From contig NZ_SIRP01000001.1 in NCBI RefSeq assembly GCF_011634835.1, positions 613,140-677,139 on the forward strand: a stretch of DNA of 64,000 nucleotides. The letters are read 5' to 3'. Below, piece after piece: positions 43,575-52,079 of this stretch. Each line of letters starts with the position of its first letter. The stretch's first letter is position 1. The translations under genes and the position numbers were made by a program. The notes beneath the pieces were generated by a model, which was not told the DNA's origin, did not search any database, and was given only the letters and a program-made list of their open reading frames with translations. Source of the DNA: Isoptericola sp. BMS4. GTDB lineage: Bacteria; Actinomycetota; Actinomycetes; Actinomycetales; Cellulomonadaceae.

Positions 43575-45335
43575 TCAGCCGACGGGGGTGCGGGCGAGGT
43601 CGTCGTCGATCGCGCGCAGGGTCGCCGCCGGCACGGTGGCGTGGGCGGCGAGGTCGAGGAGGCTGGTCCCGGTCGGGAGCGTGAGCGTCTCGGTGCGGGT
43701 GAGGTCGGGCGCGTGGCGCTCGACGACGGCGCGGGTGGCGGGGTCGGCGAGGACCTCGTGCAGCGGGGCGCGCAGCAGCGCGGGGGCGCGCAGGTCGTCG
43801 AGGGCGGGCAGTGGTTCGGCGACGGCGGCGGCGCGGCCGGCGTGGGCGCGCACACGCAGGTGCTCGCGGGTCACGGGTCCCGTCGCGGGCAGGCCGAGGC
43901 GTTCGTACTGGGAGGCCGGCGCGTCGGTGTCGCGCATCAGCTCGACGAGGAGGGCCGCCATGCGCAGCTCGGCCTCGTCGTCGACCAGGGGGTGGTCCTG
44001 GCCGGGGTCGGTCTCGAGGTCGAACAGCAGGGTGCCGTGGGTGTGCGAGTTGAGCCAGCCGGCCGTCACGGGCACGCGCAGGGTGCGCAGTCCCCGGGTG
44101 AAGGTGAACGGTTCGGCGGGTGTCCAGTCCGAGAGCTCGTCGACGGCGAACCGTTCGCGCATGTGGGTGGGCATGAGGGTGTAGTTCTCGAGCGGCGTGT
44201 TCGCGGGGGTGTCGGCCGCGCGCATGTACACGTGCCGCCCGTCGGTGACGTTGACGTGCCCGCCGTGGATGCCGAACAGGGCGCCGTCGCGCACGGGCCG
44301 GTCGTCGCCCAGGACGGCGGCGAGGTCGTGGCCCTGCATGTCGGGGGTGGGGGCGAGGTCGAAGTACCGCAGCACCGTGGGCGCGATGTCGATGGTCTGG
44401 GCGAGCGCGCCGCGGCGGGTGTCGCGGCCGGCGGTGCGCGGGTCCCACAGGAACATCGGCAGGTGCACCAGCTCGTTGAACCAGGGCTGCACCGACTTGG
44501 CCCACCAGCCGTGCTCGCCGAGCAGGAACCCGTGGTCGGTGTTGACGAGCAGCAGCGTGTCGTCCCAGAGGCCGTGCGTGTCCATGGCGTCCAGGACCCG
44601 CCCGAGGGAGCGGTCGCACATGGAGACCAGGGCGGCGTACTCGGCGCGGGCGTGCTCGACCTGGCTCGCGGGCTCGGTGACCTTGCGGTATCCGGGCCAG
44701 TCGAACTCGGGGCCGTCGTAGTCGTGGGGGTAGAGGTCCTTGTACTTCTGGTGGGTGAAGAACGGCTCGTGCGGGTCGAACAGCTCGATCTGCAGCATCC
44801 ACCGGTCGGCGTCGGCGTTGGTCTCGAGGAAGTGCAGCCCGGCGTCCACGGTGCGCGTCTGGGAGTGCTCGGCCTCGGTGGGCATGTAGGAGCGGTTGAC
44901 GGCGTCCTGGTACCGCATCCGGCCGCCGAGTCCCTCCGGGGCGGAGGTCGCGACGACGCCCTTCCACGGGTCGCCCTCCTGGCCGCGGAAGAACTCCCAG
45001 GTGGTGTAGCGCGTGTGGTAGGTCGCGCCGCCGTCCTCCCAGTAGTGCGGGTGGTCGGACACCAGGTGGGTGTGCACGCCGGCCTCGCCGAGCATCTGCG
45101 GCATCGAGTCGTCGAACGGCTCCAACGGCCCCCACGAGCGGTGCAGGAAGTTGTACCGGCCCGTGTGCATCTCCCGCCGCGCGGGCATGCACGGCATCGA
45201 GCCGGCGTAGAAGTTGTCGAAGGTGACGGCCTTGGACGCGAGCCGCGCGAAGTTCGGGGCATCGACGAACGTGTCCGCGTACGGGGCGAGCAGGTGCCGG
45301 TTCAGACTGTCGAACATCAGGACGATGGCGCGCAC
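43575..45335 (-). CDS. Formylglycine-type sulfatase
   Basis: The protein has 586 residues from GTG 45335. The start RAIVLMFDSLNRHLLAPYA gives the metal Asp9. The sulfatase signature is SMPCMPARREMHTGRYNFLH with Cys49, Pro51 and Arg53 (C-x-P-x-R), so Cys49 should be converted to formylglycine. Other ligands are NTDHGFLLGEHGWWAKS and YDGPEFDWPGY. There is no signal peptide, so it acts in the cytoplasm, implying import of a sulfate ester. The maturase is not in the window. Family members include choline sulfatases and glycan sulfatases; neither subfamily is certain here. Part of the PadR-sulfatase-MFS operon. Confidence 0.9.
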   Translation of the reverse strand: MRAIVLMFDSLNRHLLAPYADTFVDAPNFARLASKAVTFDNFYAGSMPCMPARREMHTGRYNFLHRSWGPLEPFDDSMPQMLGEAGVHTHLVSDHPHYWEDGGATYHTRYTTWEFFRGQEGDPWKGVVATSAPEGLGGRMRYQDAVNRSYMPTEAEHSQTRTVDAGLHFLETNADADRWMLQIELFDPHEPFFTHQKYKDLYPHDYDGPEFDWPGYRKVTEPASQVEHARAEYAALVSMCDRSLGRVLDAMDTHGLWDDTLLLVNTDHGFLLGEHGWWAKSVQPWFNELVHLPMFLWDPRTAGRDTRRGALAQTIDIAPTVLRYFDLAPTPDMQGHDLAAVLGDDRPVRDGALFGIHGGHVNVTDGRHVYMRAADTPANTPLENYTLMPTHMRERFAVDELSDWTPAEPFTFTRGLRTLRVPVTAGWLNSHTHGTLLFDLETDPGQDHPLVDDEAELRMAALLVELMRDTDAPASQYERLGLPATGPVTREHLRVRAHAGRAAAVAEPLPALDDLRAPALLRAPLHEVLADPATRAVVERHAPDLTRTETLTLPTGTSLLDLAAHATVPAATLRAIDDDLARTPVG

Positions 45336-45384
45336 GAAGGGCTCCGGGGTTCTGGGTGACGGGGGATGGGGTGGTGCGGCCCGG

Positions 45385-45984
45385 TCAGCGGGCGCCGGCG
45401 GCGGCGGGGAGGTGGTCCGGCATCGTGACGCCGTCCCGCGCCAGCTCGTCCCGCAGCTCGATACACGCGTCGATGTGCGTGTCGATCGAGGCGGCCCCCT
45501 TGGTGTGGGACCACTCGTGGACGGTGTGGGCGAGCGCCTCGTCGTAGGGGAGCGTGGTGGCGACGTCGGTGCTGCGGTCGCGGTGGCGGAACCGGGCGAC
45601 CTGCGCCTGCCGCGCCTCGATCTCCGTGTCGAGCAGGCGCAGCACGTCGTCGCGGGACATGAACCCCGAGAACGACAGCCGCACCAGCAGCTCGGGGTCC
45701 TCGAAGCGGGTCGGCGGCTGGTAGGGGCCGGTGAGCCAGTCGAGGAAGACCGTCTCGCCCTCGGCGGAGACGTGGTACGTCTTGGCGTCCTGCGCGCCGG
45801 GCCGTGACTCGACGGCGTGCCACACCCAGTCCCGCTCCTCCATCCGCGCGAGGCTGCGGTACACCTGGCTCATCTGCGTGTTGGAGCGCATGAACCGGCC
45901 GCTCGTGTCCATGAACTTCTTGAGGTCGTAGCCGGTCGAGGGGTGCTGGATCAGCACTCCCAGCAGGATGATCTCGAGCTTCAT
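45385..45984 (-). CDS. PadR-family transcriptional regulator
   Basis: The protein has 199 residues. ATG 45984 is preferred over an earlier GTG because GAGGAGA lies eight bases upstream. The winged helix is MKLEIILLGVLIQHPSTGYD and SQVYRSLARMEERDWVWHAV; the C-terminal part is the helical dimerisation domain (LLDTEIEARQAQVARFRHRD). This is the VirR/PadR-C subclass. It heads the transcript for the sulfatase and the transporter (49-base gap), so it probably controls its own operon through sites in the 150-base upstream region. Confidence 0.88.
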   Translation of the reverse strand: MKLEIILLGVLIQHPSTGYDLKKFMDTSGRFMRSNTQMSQVYRSLARMEERDWVWHAVESRPGAQDAKTYHVSAEGETVFLDWLTGPYQPPTRFEDPELLVRLSFSGFMSRDDVLRLLDTEIEARQAQVARFRHRDRSTDVATTLPYDEALAHTVHEWSHTKGAASIDTHIDACIELRDELARDGVTMPDHLPAAAGAR

Positions 45985-46023
45985 CGCCGTCTCCTCGCCC
46001 ACTGCCGTGTGGGTGTCGATCGG

Positions 46024-46073
46024 GTGCCATCTATGGCACTAGTGGAATGGATTGACCATGACACAAGTGGAAT
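46024..46073. promoter_or_regulatory. Candidate PadR operator region
   Basis: Two features lie 40-90 bases upstream of the PadR start. The first is the inverted repeat GTGCCAT-CT-ATGGCAC (46024-46039). The second is a direct repeat, CACTAGTGGAAT (46037-46048) and CACAAGTGGAAT (46062-46073). This AT-rich segment stands out against the GC-rich surroundings and lies in the divergent gap between padR and a VOC protein gene. Confidence 0.55.
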
Positions 46074-46134
46074 CGAGCTGTCAACGGTCGGGCCCCGCGC
46101 GGCGGGTGTCGGTGGGGGCGCCCAAGATGGAGGC

Positions 46135-47013
46135 ATGACGACGCGCACCTACCCGCACGGCGTGCCGTGCTGGGTCGACCTGGAGACGCAGGACGTCGAC
46201 GCGGCGCTCGCGTTCTACGGCCCGCTGTTCGGGTGGGCGTTCACGGAGAAGCTGCCGCCGGGCCTGCCCGGCCGGTACGTGGTCGCGTCGCTCGACGGCA
46301 CGGACGCGACCGCCGTTGCCGCGATCGCCACCCCGGACCCCGGCTGGGACGGCGAGATCGGCTGGCACACGTACCTCGCGGTCGACGACATCGAGGGAGC
46401 GGCCGCCCGGGTGCCCGAGCTCGGCGGCGTCCTGAGCTCACCGCCCGAGCAGGTGGGCCCGCCCGGCCAGGCCGCCGGGTGGATGGCCCGGATCGTCGAC
46501 CCCGAGGGCGCGCCGAGCCGCCTGTGGCAGGCGGGCACCCGTCCCGGGGCGCAGCGGGTCAACGAGGCCGGCACCTGGAACTTCAGCAACCTGCTGACGC
46601 CTGACGTCGACGGCGCGATGGCGTTCTACGGCCCGCTGCTCGGCTGGGCCCTGAGCCCCGACCTGGGGGCCGGCATGGCGCGCGTGCCCGGGTACGGCGA
46701 CCACCTGGCCCGCACCGTCGACCCGAGCATCCACGAACGCCAGGCGCTCGTCCCGCCCGGGTTCGCCGACGTCGTCGCCGGCGTGCTGCCGGGAGAGGGC
46801 CCGGCGCACTGGTCGGTGGTCTTCGCCGTCGCCGACCGGGACGCGTCCGCCGCGGCGGCCGAGCGTGGGGGCGCGACGATCCTGGAGACCACCGACACGG
46901 AATGGACCCGTGAGGCGCGGGTGCACGACCCCCTCGGGGCCGAGCTCGTGCTCTCGCAGTTCGCCCCGCCGCAGGAGCTCCTCGACGCCGAGGCCGCCGC
47001 GTCCGCGGGCTGA
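46135..47013 (+). CDS. VOC-superfamily (glyoxalase/bleomycin-resistance fold) two-domain protein
   Basis: The protein has 292 residues from ATG 46135, with GGAGG just before it. Two VOC modules follow each other: PCWVDLETQDVDAALAFYGP ... GRYVVASLDG and GTWNFSNLLTPDVDGAMAFY ... EARVHDPLGAELVLSQF. The tandem arrangement with FYGPLFGW/FYGPLLGW motifs is the CFP32-like group common in Streptomyces and mycobacteria. Ligand-binding or isomerase function is unknown. It is divergent from padR and may respond to the same operator. Confidence 0.85.
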   Translation: MTTRTYPHGVPCWVDLETQDVDAALAFYGPLFGWAFTEKLPPGLPGRYVVASLDGTDATAVAAIATPDPGWDGEIGWHTYLAVDDIEGAAARVPELGGVLSSPPEQVGPPGQAAGWMARIVDPEGAPSRLWQAGTRPGAQRVNEAGTWNFSNLLTPDVDGAMAFYGPLLGWALSPDLGAGMARVPGYGDHLARTVDPSIHERQALVPPGFADVVAGVLPGEGPAHWSVVFAVADRDASAAAAERGGATILETTDTEWTREARVHDPLGAELVLSQFAPPQELLDAEAAASAG

Positions 47014-47016
47014 CTC

Positions 47017-47775
47017 TCAGGGCCGGCGCGCCTGCACCCACAGGACAGGCGTGTCCATGAACGTCGCGCGCCTCGCCTCGCGCGCGTCCGCCAGTCCCGC
47101 GTCCGTGAGCAGGCGCTCGATGCCGCCGTCCGCGTTGTCCTCGCGGTGCTGATGCTGCCCGATCTCGTGGCGGTGCCGCGACCCGTGCCCGTGGACCCGG
47201 CCGTGGGCGTCGCCGTGCCCGTCGTGCCCGTGGTCGTGCGGCGCGTCGAGGTCGGCGATCGTGACGAGCCCGCCCGGGCGCAGCACCCGCACCAGCTCCG
47301 CGGCGAAGCGCCGCTTCTCGTCCATCGGCACGTGGTGCAGCGCCAGCGACGACACCACGTGGTCCTGGCTGGAGTCCGCCGCCGGGAGCCGGTCGGCGAA
47401 CCCGCGCACGAGGGTGACGTCCCCGCGGCGTCCGAACCCGCGCCGCCGGGCCTTGCGCGCCGCGCGCCGCAGCGCCGCGCCGTCGGGGTCCAGCCCGGTC
47501 GCGACGACGTCCGGCGTGGCCCGTAGGACGGCGAGCAGCAGGTTGCCGGTCCCGCACCCGACGTCGAGCACGTGCTGCCCCGGGGAGATCCCGGCCAGCT
47601 CGACCGTCGTGCGGTGCAGGCGGTCCGCGCGGCGCAGCCGGCTCTGGACGTCGTACCAGGGCATCAGCCAGGCGCGGCTCATCCCGGGCAGGTACGCCCG
47701 GTCGGCCTCGTCCGCGCGGACGTCGTCGAACAGGCGCACGCCCCGCGCGGGACCCGTCGGGGAGTTGTCCGTCAT
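47017..47775 (-). CDS. SAM-dependent methyltransferase with an 11-histidine loop
   Basis: The protein has 252 residues from ATG 47775. The class I core has ISPGQHVLDVGCGTGNLLLA (SAM binding), GLDPDGAALRRAARKARRRG and RVLRPGGLVTIADLD. Immediately after that strand, residues 180-210 form a loop with 11 histidines in 31 residues (HDHGHDGHGDAHGRVHGHG). Such loops bind Zn, Ni or Cu ions, and the position between the last Rossmann strand and the C-terminal helix may couple metal binding to activity. The core resembles UbiE/arsenite-type methyltransferases, but the conserved cysteines of ArsM are absent. Confidence 0.82.
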   Translation of the reverse strand: MTDNSPTGPARGVRLFDDVRADEADRAYLPGMSRAWLMPWYDVQSRLRRADRLHRTTVELAGISPGQHVLDVGCGTGNLLLAVLRATPDVVATGLDPDGAALRRAARKARRRGFGRRGDVTLVRGFADRLPAADSSQDHVVSSLALHHVPMDEKRRFAAELVRVLRPGGLVTIADLDAPHDHGHDGHGDAHGRVHGHGSRHRHEIGQHQHREDNADGGIERLLTDAGLADAREARRATFMDTPVLWVQARRP

Positions 47776-47798
47776 GCCCGCACGCTACGCCCGCTGCT

Positions 47799-47890
47799 GC
47801 CGAACATGTGGTTGATCCGGGAATGGGGCCGCCATTCCCGGATCAACCACATGCTCGGCACCGAAGGAGGGCATGCTCGGCAGAAGCGGT
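47799..47890. repeat. Long palindromic repeat element, copy B
   Basis: Arms of 28 bases, 47799-47826 and 47832-47859, pair with a single mismatch around a 5-base loop. The core CGAACATGTGGTTGATCCGG matches copy A at 21246 with one change, and the downstream segment GAGGGCATGCTCGGCAGAAG is related to the corresponding part of copy A. Here it lies in the divergent gap between the methyltransferase start (47775) and the M20 peptidase start (47940), so it cannot act as a terminator for either gene. Confidence 0.85.
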
Positions 47891-47939
47891 GGACCGCCGT
47901 CCCGGGCTGGACGAGGAAGGGCGTCCGTACGATGGCGGC

Positions 47940-49280
47940 ATGCCCGACGCCGGTCCGCCCCCGCCCAGCACCGCCTACCTCGAGCACGTCGCCGCCGAGA
48001 CCGACGTGCGGCGGCGTGCCGTCGAGGGCGTGCGAGCGCCCGACGAGCTGTTCGCCGGTGCGCCGGACGGTCTGCGCGACGTCGTGGACCGCGCCGTCGA
48101 GGGCCTCGGGCCGGAGCTCACCGAGATCGTCACGACGCTGCACGCGCACCCGGAGACGGCGTTCGAGGAGCACGACAGCGCCCGCCTGCTCACCGACGTG
48201 CTCGCGCGGCACGGCGTCCGGGCCGAGGCCGGCGCGTTCGACGTCGGGACGGCGTTCCGCGCCGAGATCGGCGGAGACGGCCCGACCGTCGCGATCTGCG
48301 CCGAGTACGACGCCCTGCCGGAGATCGGCCACGCGTGCGGGCACAACGTCATCGCCGCCGCCGGGGTGGGCGCCTTCCTCGCGCTGCAGCCGGCGCTCGC
48401 CGCCGCCGGCGCGCCGGCCGGCCGCGTGGTGCTCCTCGGCACGCCCGCCGAGGAGGGGCACAGCGGCAAGGAGGTGCTGGCGCGCCGCGGGGCGTTCGAC
48501 GACGTCGACGCCGCGATCATGGTGCACCCGTACCCGGCGGACGTCGCCGACCAGGTGTGGCTCGGTCGCAGGCTCCTGACCTGGACGTTCACCGGCCGGT
48601 CGGCGCACGCGTCGGCCCAGCCGTTCATGGGTCGCAACGCGCTGGACGCCGCGACCCTCGCCTACCAGGGCATCGGCCTGCTGCGCCAGCAGATGCCGCC
48701 GTCCGACCGCGTGCACGCCACGATCATGGAGGGCGGCACCCGGCCCAGCGTCATCACCGAGCGCGCCGTGGTGCGTCTCTACGCGCGGTCCAAGTACCCG
48801 GACACCCTCAAGGACCTGTCGCGCCGGCTCGACGACCTCGCCCGCGGCGCCGCCCTCATGACCGGCACCGAGGTGCGGATCGACTGGGACGACGGCGCGC
48901 ACCCGTCGCTCCCGGTGCGCACGAACCAGGCGCTGACCCGTCGCTGGGTGGCGGCCCAGCGGCGGCGGGGGAGGGACGTGCTGCCCGGCGGCGTCGTGTC
49001 CGAGACGCTGGCGGCGTCCACCGACTTCGGCAACGTCAGCTTCCGCGTTCCCGGCATGCACCCGCTCATCCAGGTCTCGGACCCGGGGGTCGCGCTCCAC
49101 ACGCCCGGGTTCGCCGCGGCCGCCGGCGGCCCGCGGGCCGTGACCGCCGCCGACGACGGCGCCGCCGGCCTGGCGCTCACCGCGTTGGACTACCTGTGCG
49201 ACCCCGGCCTGCGGGACGCCGTCGCCGCCGAGTTCGCCGCCGCCGGTGGACCGATCGACGTGCCGGCATACTTCGACTGA
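47940..49280 (+). CDS. M20-family amidohydrolase/peptidase
   Basis: The protein has 446 residues from ATG 47940; the ribosome site is weak (GATGG). Earlier in-frame starts run back through the palindromic repeat and are not protein-like. Metal-binding motifs of the M20D (AbgB/IAA-amino acid hydrolase) group are present: CAEYDALPEIGHACGHNVIA, GTPAEEGHSGKEVLARRGAF and MVHPYPAD. The dimerisation domain begins FTGRSAHASAQPFMGRNALD. These enzymes hydrolyse acyl-amino acids or aminobenzoyl-glutamate. No transporter is adjacent. Confidence 0.87.
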   Translation: MPDAGPPPPSTAYLEHVAAETDVRRRAVEGVRAPDELFAGAPDGLRDVVDRAVEGLGPELTEIVTTLHAHPETAFEEHDSARLLTDVLARHGVRAEAGAFDVGTAFRAEIGGDGPTVAICAEYDALPEIGHACGHNVIAAAGVGAFLALQPALAAAGAPAGRVVLLGTPAEEGHSGKEVLARRGAFDDVDAAIMVHPYPADVADQVWLGRRLLTWTFTGRSAHASAQPFMGRNALDAATLAYQGIGLLRQQMPPSDRVHATIMEGGTRPSVITERAVVRLYARSKYPDTLKDLSRRLDDLARGAALMTGTEVRIDWDDGAHPSLPVRTNQALTRRWVAAQRRRGRDVLPGGVVSETLAASTDFGNVSFRVPGMHPLIQVSDPGVALHTPGFAAAAGGPRAVTAADDGAAGLALTALDYLCDPGLRDAVAAEFAAAGGPIDVPAYFD

Positions 49281-49289
49281 CGCCGAACG

Positions 49290-49342
49290 GGCGGTCGACG
49301 TCGCCATGGTCGCGAAGCTCGCCGTCCGCGACGTCGACCGCC
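49290..49342. terminator. 15-bp stem hairpin between convergent M20 and flavoprotein genes
   Basis: GGCGGTCGACGTCGC (49290-49304) and its exact complement (49328-49342) enclose a 23-base loop. It begins 10 bases after the M20 stop and lies 26 bases beyond the stop of the opposing gene. Confidence 0.65.
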
Positions 49343-49368
49343 TGCTCGGCCCGTGCCGGAGGCCCTCG

Positions 49369-50574
49369 TCATGCCGGCTGCGTGGCCCCGGCCGCCTCCG
49401 GCGCGGACCGGTCGGCGATCCGCCGCGCGCGGGTCGGGTCGCCCATGGCGCGGGGGTACGTGACGAGGCCCGGCCGGCGCGCCTCCCAGACCATCTGCTG
49501 GACGGTGCTCCAGCAGACCAGCTCCTTGAGCCGTCCGCCGGCCCGGCCCCGCAGGACGGAGCCCTTGGCGACGTCGTCCCGGTGCGAGAACTGGAAGACA
49601 CCCACCCGGCGGCCCAGGCTGAGGCACTGGCCGAGGAAGCCCACGGCCACCGGCGCCGGCGCGGTGCCCGCCAGGCGGCTCAGCACCGTGTCGGCGGCGA
49701 AGCCGCCGAGCTGGCCGGCGGCCTGGCAGCTCATCCGGAACGGCAGGTCCGACGGCGCCGCCGAGTCGCCCGCCGCGACGATCCGGTCGTCGTCCACGCT
49801 GGTCAGCGTCTCGTCGGTGAGCAGGCGACCTACGGCGTCGGTGGTCAGCCCGCTGCGGCGCGCGAGGTCCGGCACCCCGAACCCCGCGGTCCAGACGGTG
49901 ACGCCGCTGGGCAGGTCGCGCCCGTCGGCGAGCACCACGGCGTCGGCCGTGACCTCGGTGACCAGGGAGCCCGGGCCCGCCACGACGTCGACGCCCAGGC
50001 GGGCGAGCTGCTCCGCCACGATCCGGCGGCCCTTCGGGTGCAGATACGGTCCGAGGTCGCCGCCACACACGAGCCGCACCGACCGGCCCCGCTCCGCGAG
50101 CTCGGCTGCCGTCTCGATGCCGGTCGGGCCTGCCCCGACGACGGTCACCACGGCCGCACGCCCCGCACCGTCCAGCACCGGGGCGAGGCGCTCGGCCTCC
50201 TCCAGGCTCGCGAGCGGGAACGCGTGCTCCGCCGCCCCGGGGACGCTCGGGTCCGCGCTGCCGCTGCCGACGGCGTAGACCAGGTGGTCGTAGCCGAGCG
50301 TGCCGCCCGACGCCAGCGCCAGGGTGCGCCCGGCGGCGTCGATCCGCTCGACGGCGTCCACCACCAGCCGCACCCGGTCGGCCAGCAAGCCGCGCAGGTC
50401 GACGACCGCGTCGTGCGTGCCCGCGACCCGCTGGTGCAGGCGGATCCGCTCGACGAACACCGGCCGCGGGTTCACCAGGGTCACCGCGACGTCGTCCCGC
50501 TTGGTCATCCGGTTGGCCGCCAACACGCCGGCGTACCCGCCGCCGACCACCACGACCTGCGTTGCGTCCGACAT
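49369..50574 (-). CDS. NDH-2/FSP1-like FAD-dependent NAD(P)H oxidoreductase
   Basis: The protein has 401 residues. Two adjacent ATGs exist (50577 and 50574); the second has better spacing from GAGGAGG. FAD motif VVVVGGGYAGVLAANRM, NAD(P) motif VVTVVGAGPTGIETAAELAE and the second FAD motif DRIVAAGDSAAPSDLPFRMS are all intact. The C-terminus is amphipathic, as in type II NADH dehydrogenases. It is last in an operon with an MFS transporter and an SDR, so a role in detoxifying or quinone metabolism is more likely than respiration. Confidence 0.85.
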   Translation of the reverse strand: MSDATQVVVVGGGYAGVLAANRMTKRDDVAVTLVNPRPVFVERIRLHQRVAGTHDAVVDLRGLLADRVRLVVDAVERIDAAGRTLALASGGTLGYDHLVYAVGSGSADPSVPGAAEHAFPLASLEEAERLAPVLDGAGRAAVVTVVGAGPTGIETAAELAERGRSVRLVCGGDLGPYLHPKGRRIVAEQLARLGVDVVAGPGSLVTEVTADAVVLADGRDLPSGVTVWTAGFGVPDLARRSGLTTDAVGRLLTDETLTSVDDDRIVAAGDSAAPSDLPFRMSCQAAGQLGGFAADTVLSRLAGTAPAPVAVGFLGQCLSLGRRVGVFQFSHRDDVAKGSVLRGRAGGRLKELVCWSTVQQMVWEARRPGLVTYPRAMGDPTRARRIADRSAPEAAGATQPA

Positions 50575-50599
50575 CATGCCTCCTCGTTCCGTGGGTTCG

Positions 50600-52030
50600 T
50601 CATGCCGACGAGGCGGGGACGCGATGCGTGACGGGCCCCGAGCGGGCGGCCCGGGGGAGCGTCGCCGTCCCCGTGGTCGTGACGACCAGCAGCAGGACGC
50701 CGGCCACGAGGGCCAGACGCATCCCGGAGGAGAACCCGGCCGGTCCGGCGACGAGCGCCCCGAAGACCGCCACGCCCATCGCGCTGCCGACCTGCCGGGC
50801 CGAGCTGAGGATCCCGCCGGCGAGGCCCGACCGCTCGGCGGGGACGGCATCGAGCACCGCGGACGTCAGCGCGGGGACTGCCAGCCCGGCCCCGACGCCG
50901 ACCGGGACCGTGGCCAGCAGCAGGAGGGCGGTGGAGGATCCGGCGCCGGTGACCAGCAGCGCGACGAGACCGGACGCCAGGACGACCTGCCCCACGACGA
51001 GCGGCATCCGTGGCCCGAACCGGGCGCCGAGGCGCCCACCGAGCACGTTGACCCCCGTGACCAGGCCGGTCATCGGCAGGAACATCAGGCCCGTGACCAG
51101 CGCCGACGCGCCGCGCTCGACCTGGAAGCCGAGGGTGAGGACGAAGACGACCCCGTAGAAGACGAGGTTGAGCGCGAAGCCGATGACGGTGGGCACGGCG
51201 ATGCCGCGCGCCAGGACGAGCCGCGGCGGGACGGCCGGGTGCGGCGAGCGCAGCTCGGCGGCGACGAACGCGGCCCCGGCGCAGACGGCCACTGCGGCGC
51301 ACAGGAGCGTGACCGGGGCCGTGACGCCGTGCGCCCCGCCCTCGATCACGGCGGCGACCAGGGCGCACAGGGCGACGACCGCCGTGACCTGGCCCGGCAG
51401 GTCGAGCGGTGCAGGGCGGCCCGGCGTGCGGGGCGCGGCGCGCAGCCCGGCGAGCGCCGCCACACCCAGAGGCACGTTCACGAAGAAGACCGCGCGCCAC
51501 CCCAGCGTCGCGGTCAGGACGCCACCGGCGACCGGACCCGCCGCCGCGGCGGCGCCGCCCGCCGCCGTCCACAGGGCGACCCCGCGGCCGCGGCGCACCG
51601 GGTCGGGGTAGGCCCGGCGGACCAGGGACAGCGACGCGGGCAACATGAGCGCCGCCGCGCACCCCTGGACGACCCTGGCCGCGATCAGCGCGCCTCCCGA
51701 CGGTGCCAGCCCGCAGGCCGCCGACGCCGCGACGAAGCCCGCCATCCCGACGGCCATGGCGCGGCTCGCTCCGGCCCGGTCCACCACCGCGCCCGCCGTC
51801 AGCAGCAGCCCGGCGAACAGCACGGCGTACGCGTCGACGATCCACGGGAGCCCGGCCGCGTCGACACCCAAGCGGCCCGCGATGGTCGGCAGCGCCACGT
51901 TGACGACGTTGACGTCCAGGGTGATGAGGAAGAACGCGAGACAGGCGACCGCCACGACGGTGCGGGCCCCGCGCTGCGGGGCCTCGGACCGAGCGGGGCG
52001 GTCCCGCCGTGCGTCGGTGGGCATGGACAC
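50600..52030 (-). CDS. DHA2-family (14-helix) MFS drug exporter
   Basis: The protein has 476 residues. GTG 52030 is chosen for GGAGG five bases upstream; ATG 52024 is an alternative. The signature LDVNVVNVALPTIAGRLG in helix 1 and GWRAVFFVNVPLGVAAL in helix 5 are diagnostic of the EmrB/QacA drug:H+ antiporter family. Fourteen hydrophobic segments can be counted. It lies 25 bases before the flavoprotein gene and 49 bases after the SDR gene, all on the minus strand, probably one operon under the divergent LysR regulator. Confidence 0.88.
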   Translation of the reverse strand: MSMPTDARRDRPARSEAPQRGARTVVAVACLAFFLITLDVNVVNVALPTIAGRLGVDAAGLPWIVDAYAVLFAGLLLTAGAVVDRAGASRAMAVGMAGFVAASAACGLAPSGGALIAARVVQGCAAALMLPASLSLVRRAYPDPVRRGRGVALWTAAGGAAAAAGPVAGGVLTATLGWRAVFFVNVPLGVAALAGLRAAPRTPGRPAPLDLPGQVTAVVALCALVAAVIEGGAHGVTAPVTLLCAAVAVCAGAAFVAAELRSPHPAVPPRLVLARGIAVPTVIGFALNLVFYGVVFVLTLGFQVERGASALVTGLMFLPMTGLVTGVNVLGGRLGARFGPRMPLVVGQVVLASGLVALLVTGAGSSTALLLLATVPVGVGAGLAVPALTSAVLDAVPAERSGLAGGILSSARQVGSAMGVAVFGALVAGPAGFSSGMRLALVAGVLLLVVTTTGTATLPRAARSGPVTHRVPASSA

Positions 52031-52079
52031 GAAGGCCTCCGGTGCGGGTACGGGTCCTGACGGTCGCCGGCGCGGCCGG

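Noticed and set aside
42173-45335. Choline sulfatase/betaine module together with the BCCT transporter at 55-57 kb
   Set aside because: The BCCT gene is about 10 kb away with other regulators between, and the sulfatase shows no feature that clearly marks it as a choline sulfatase.
49281-49368. Short coding-like segment between the M20 and flavoprotein genes
   Set aside because: The similarity between its two halves is explained by the 15-bp inverted repeat of a hairpin; no start or ribosome site is present.
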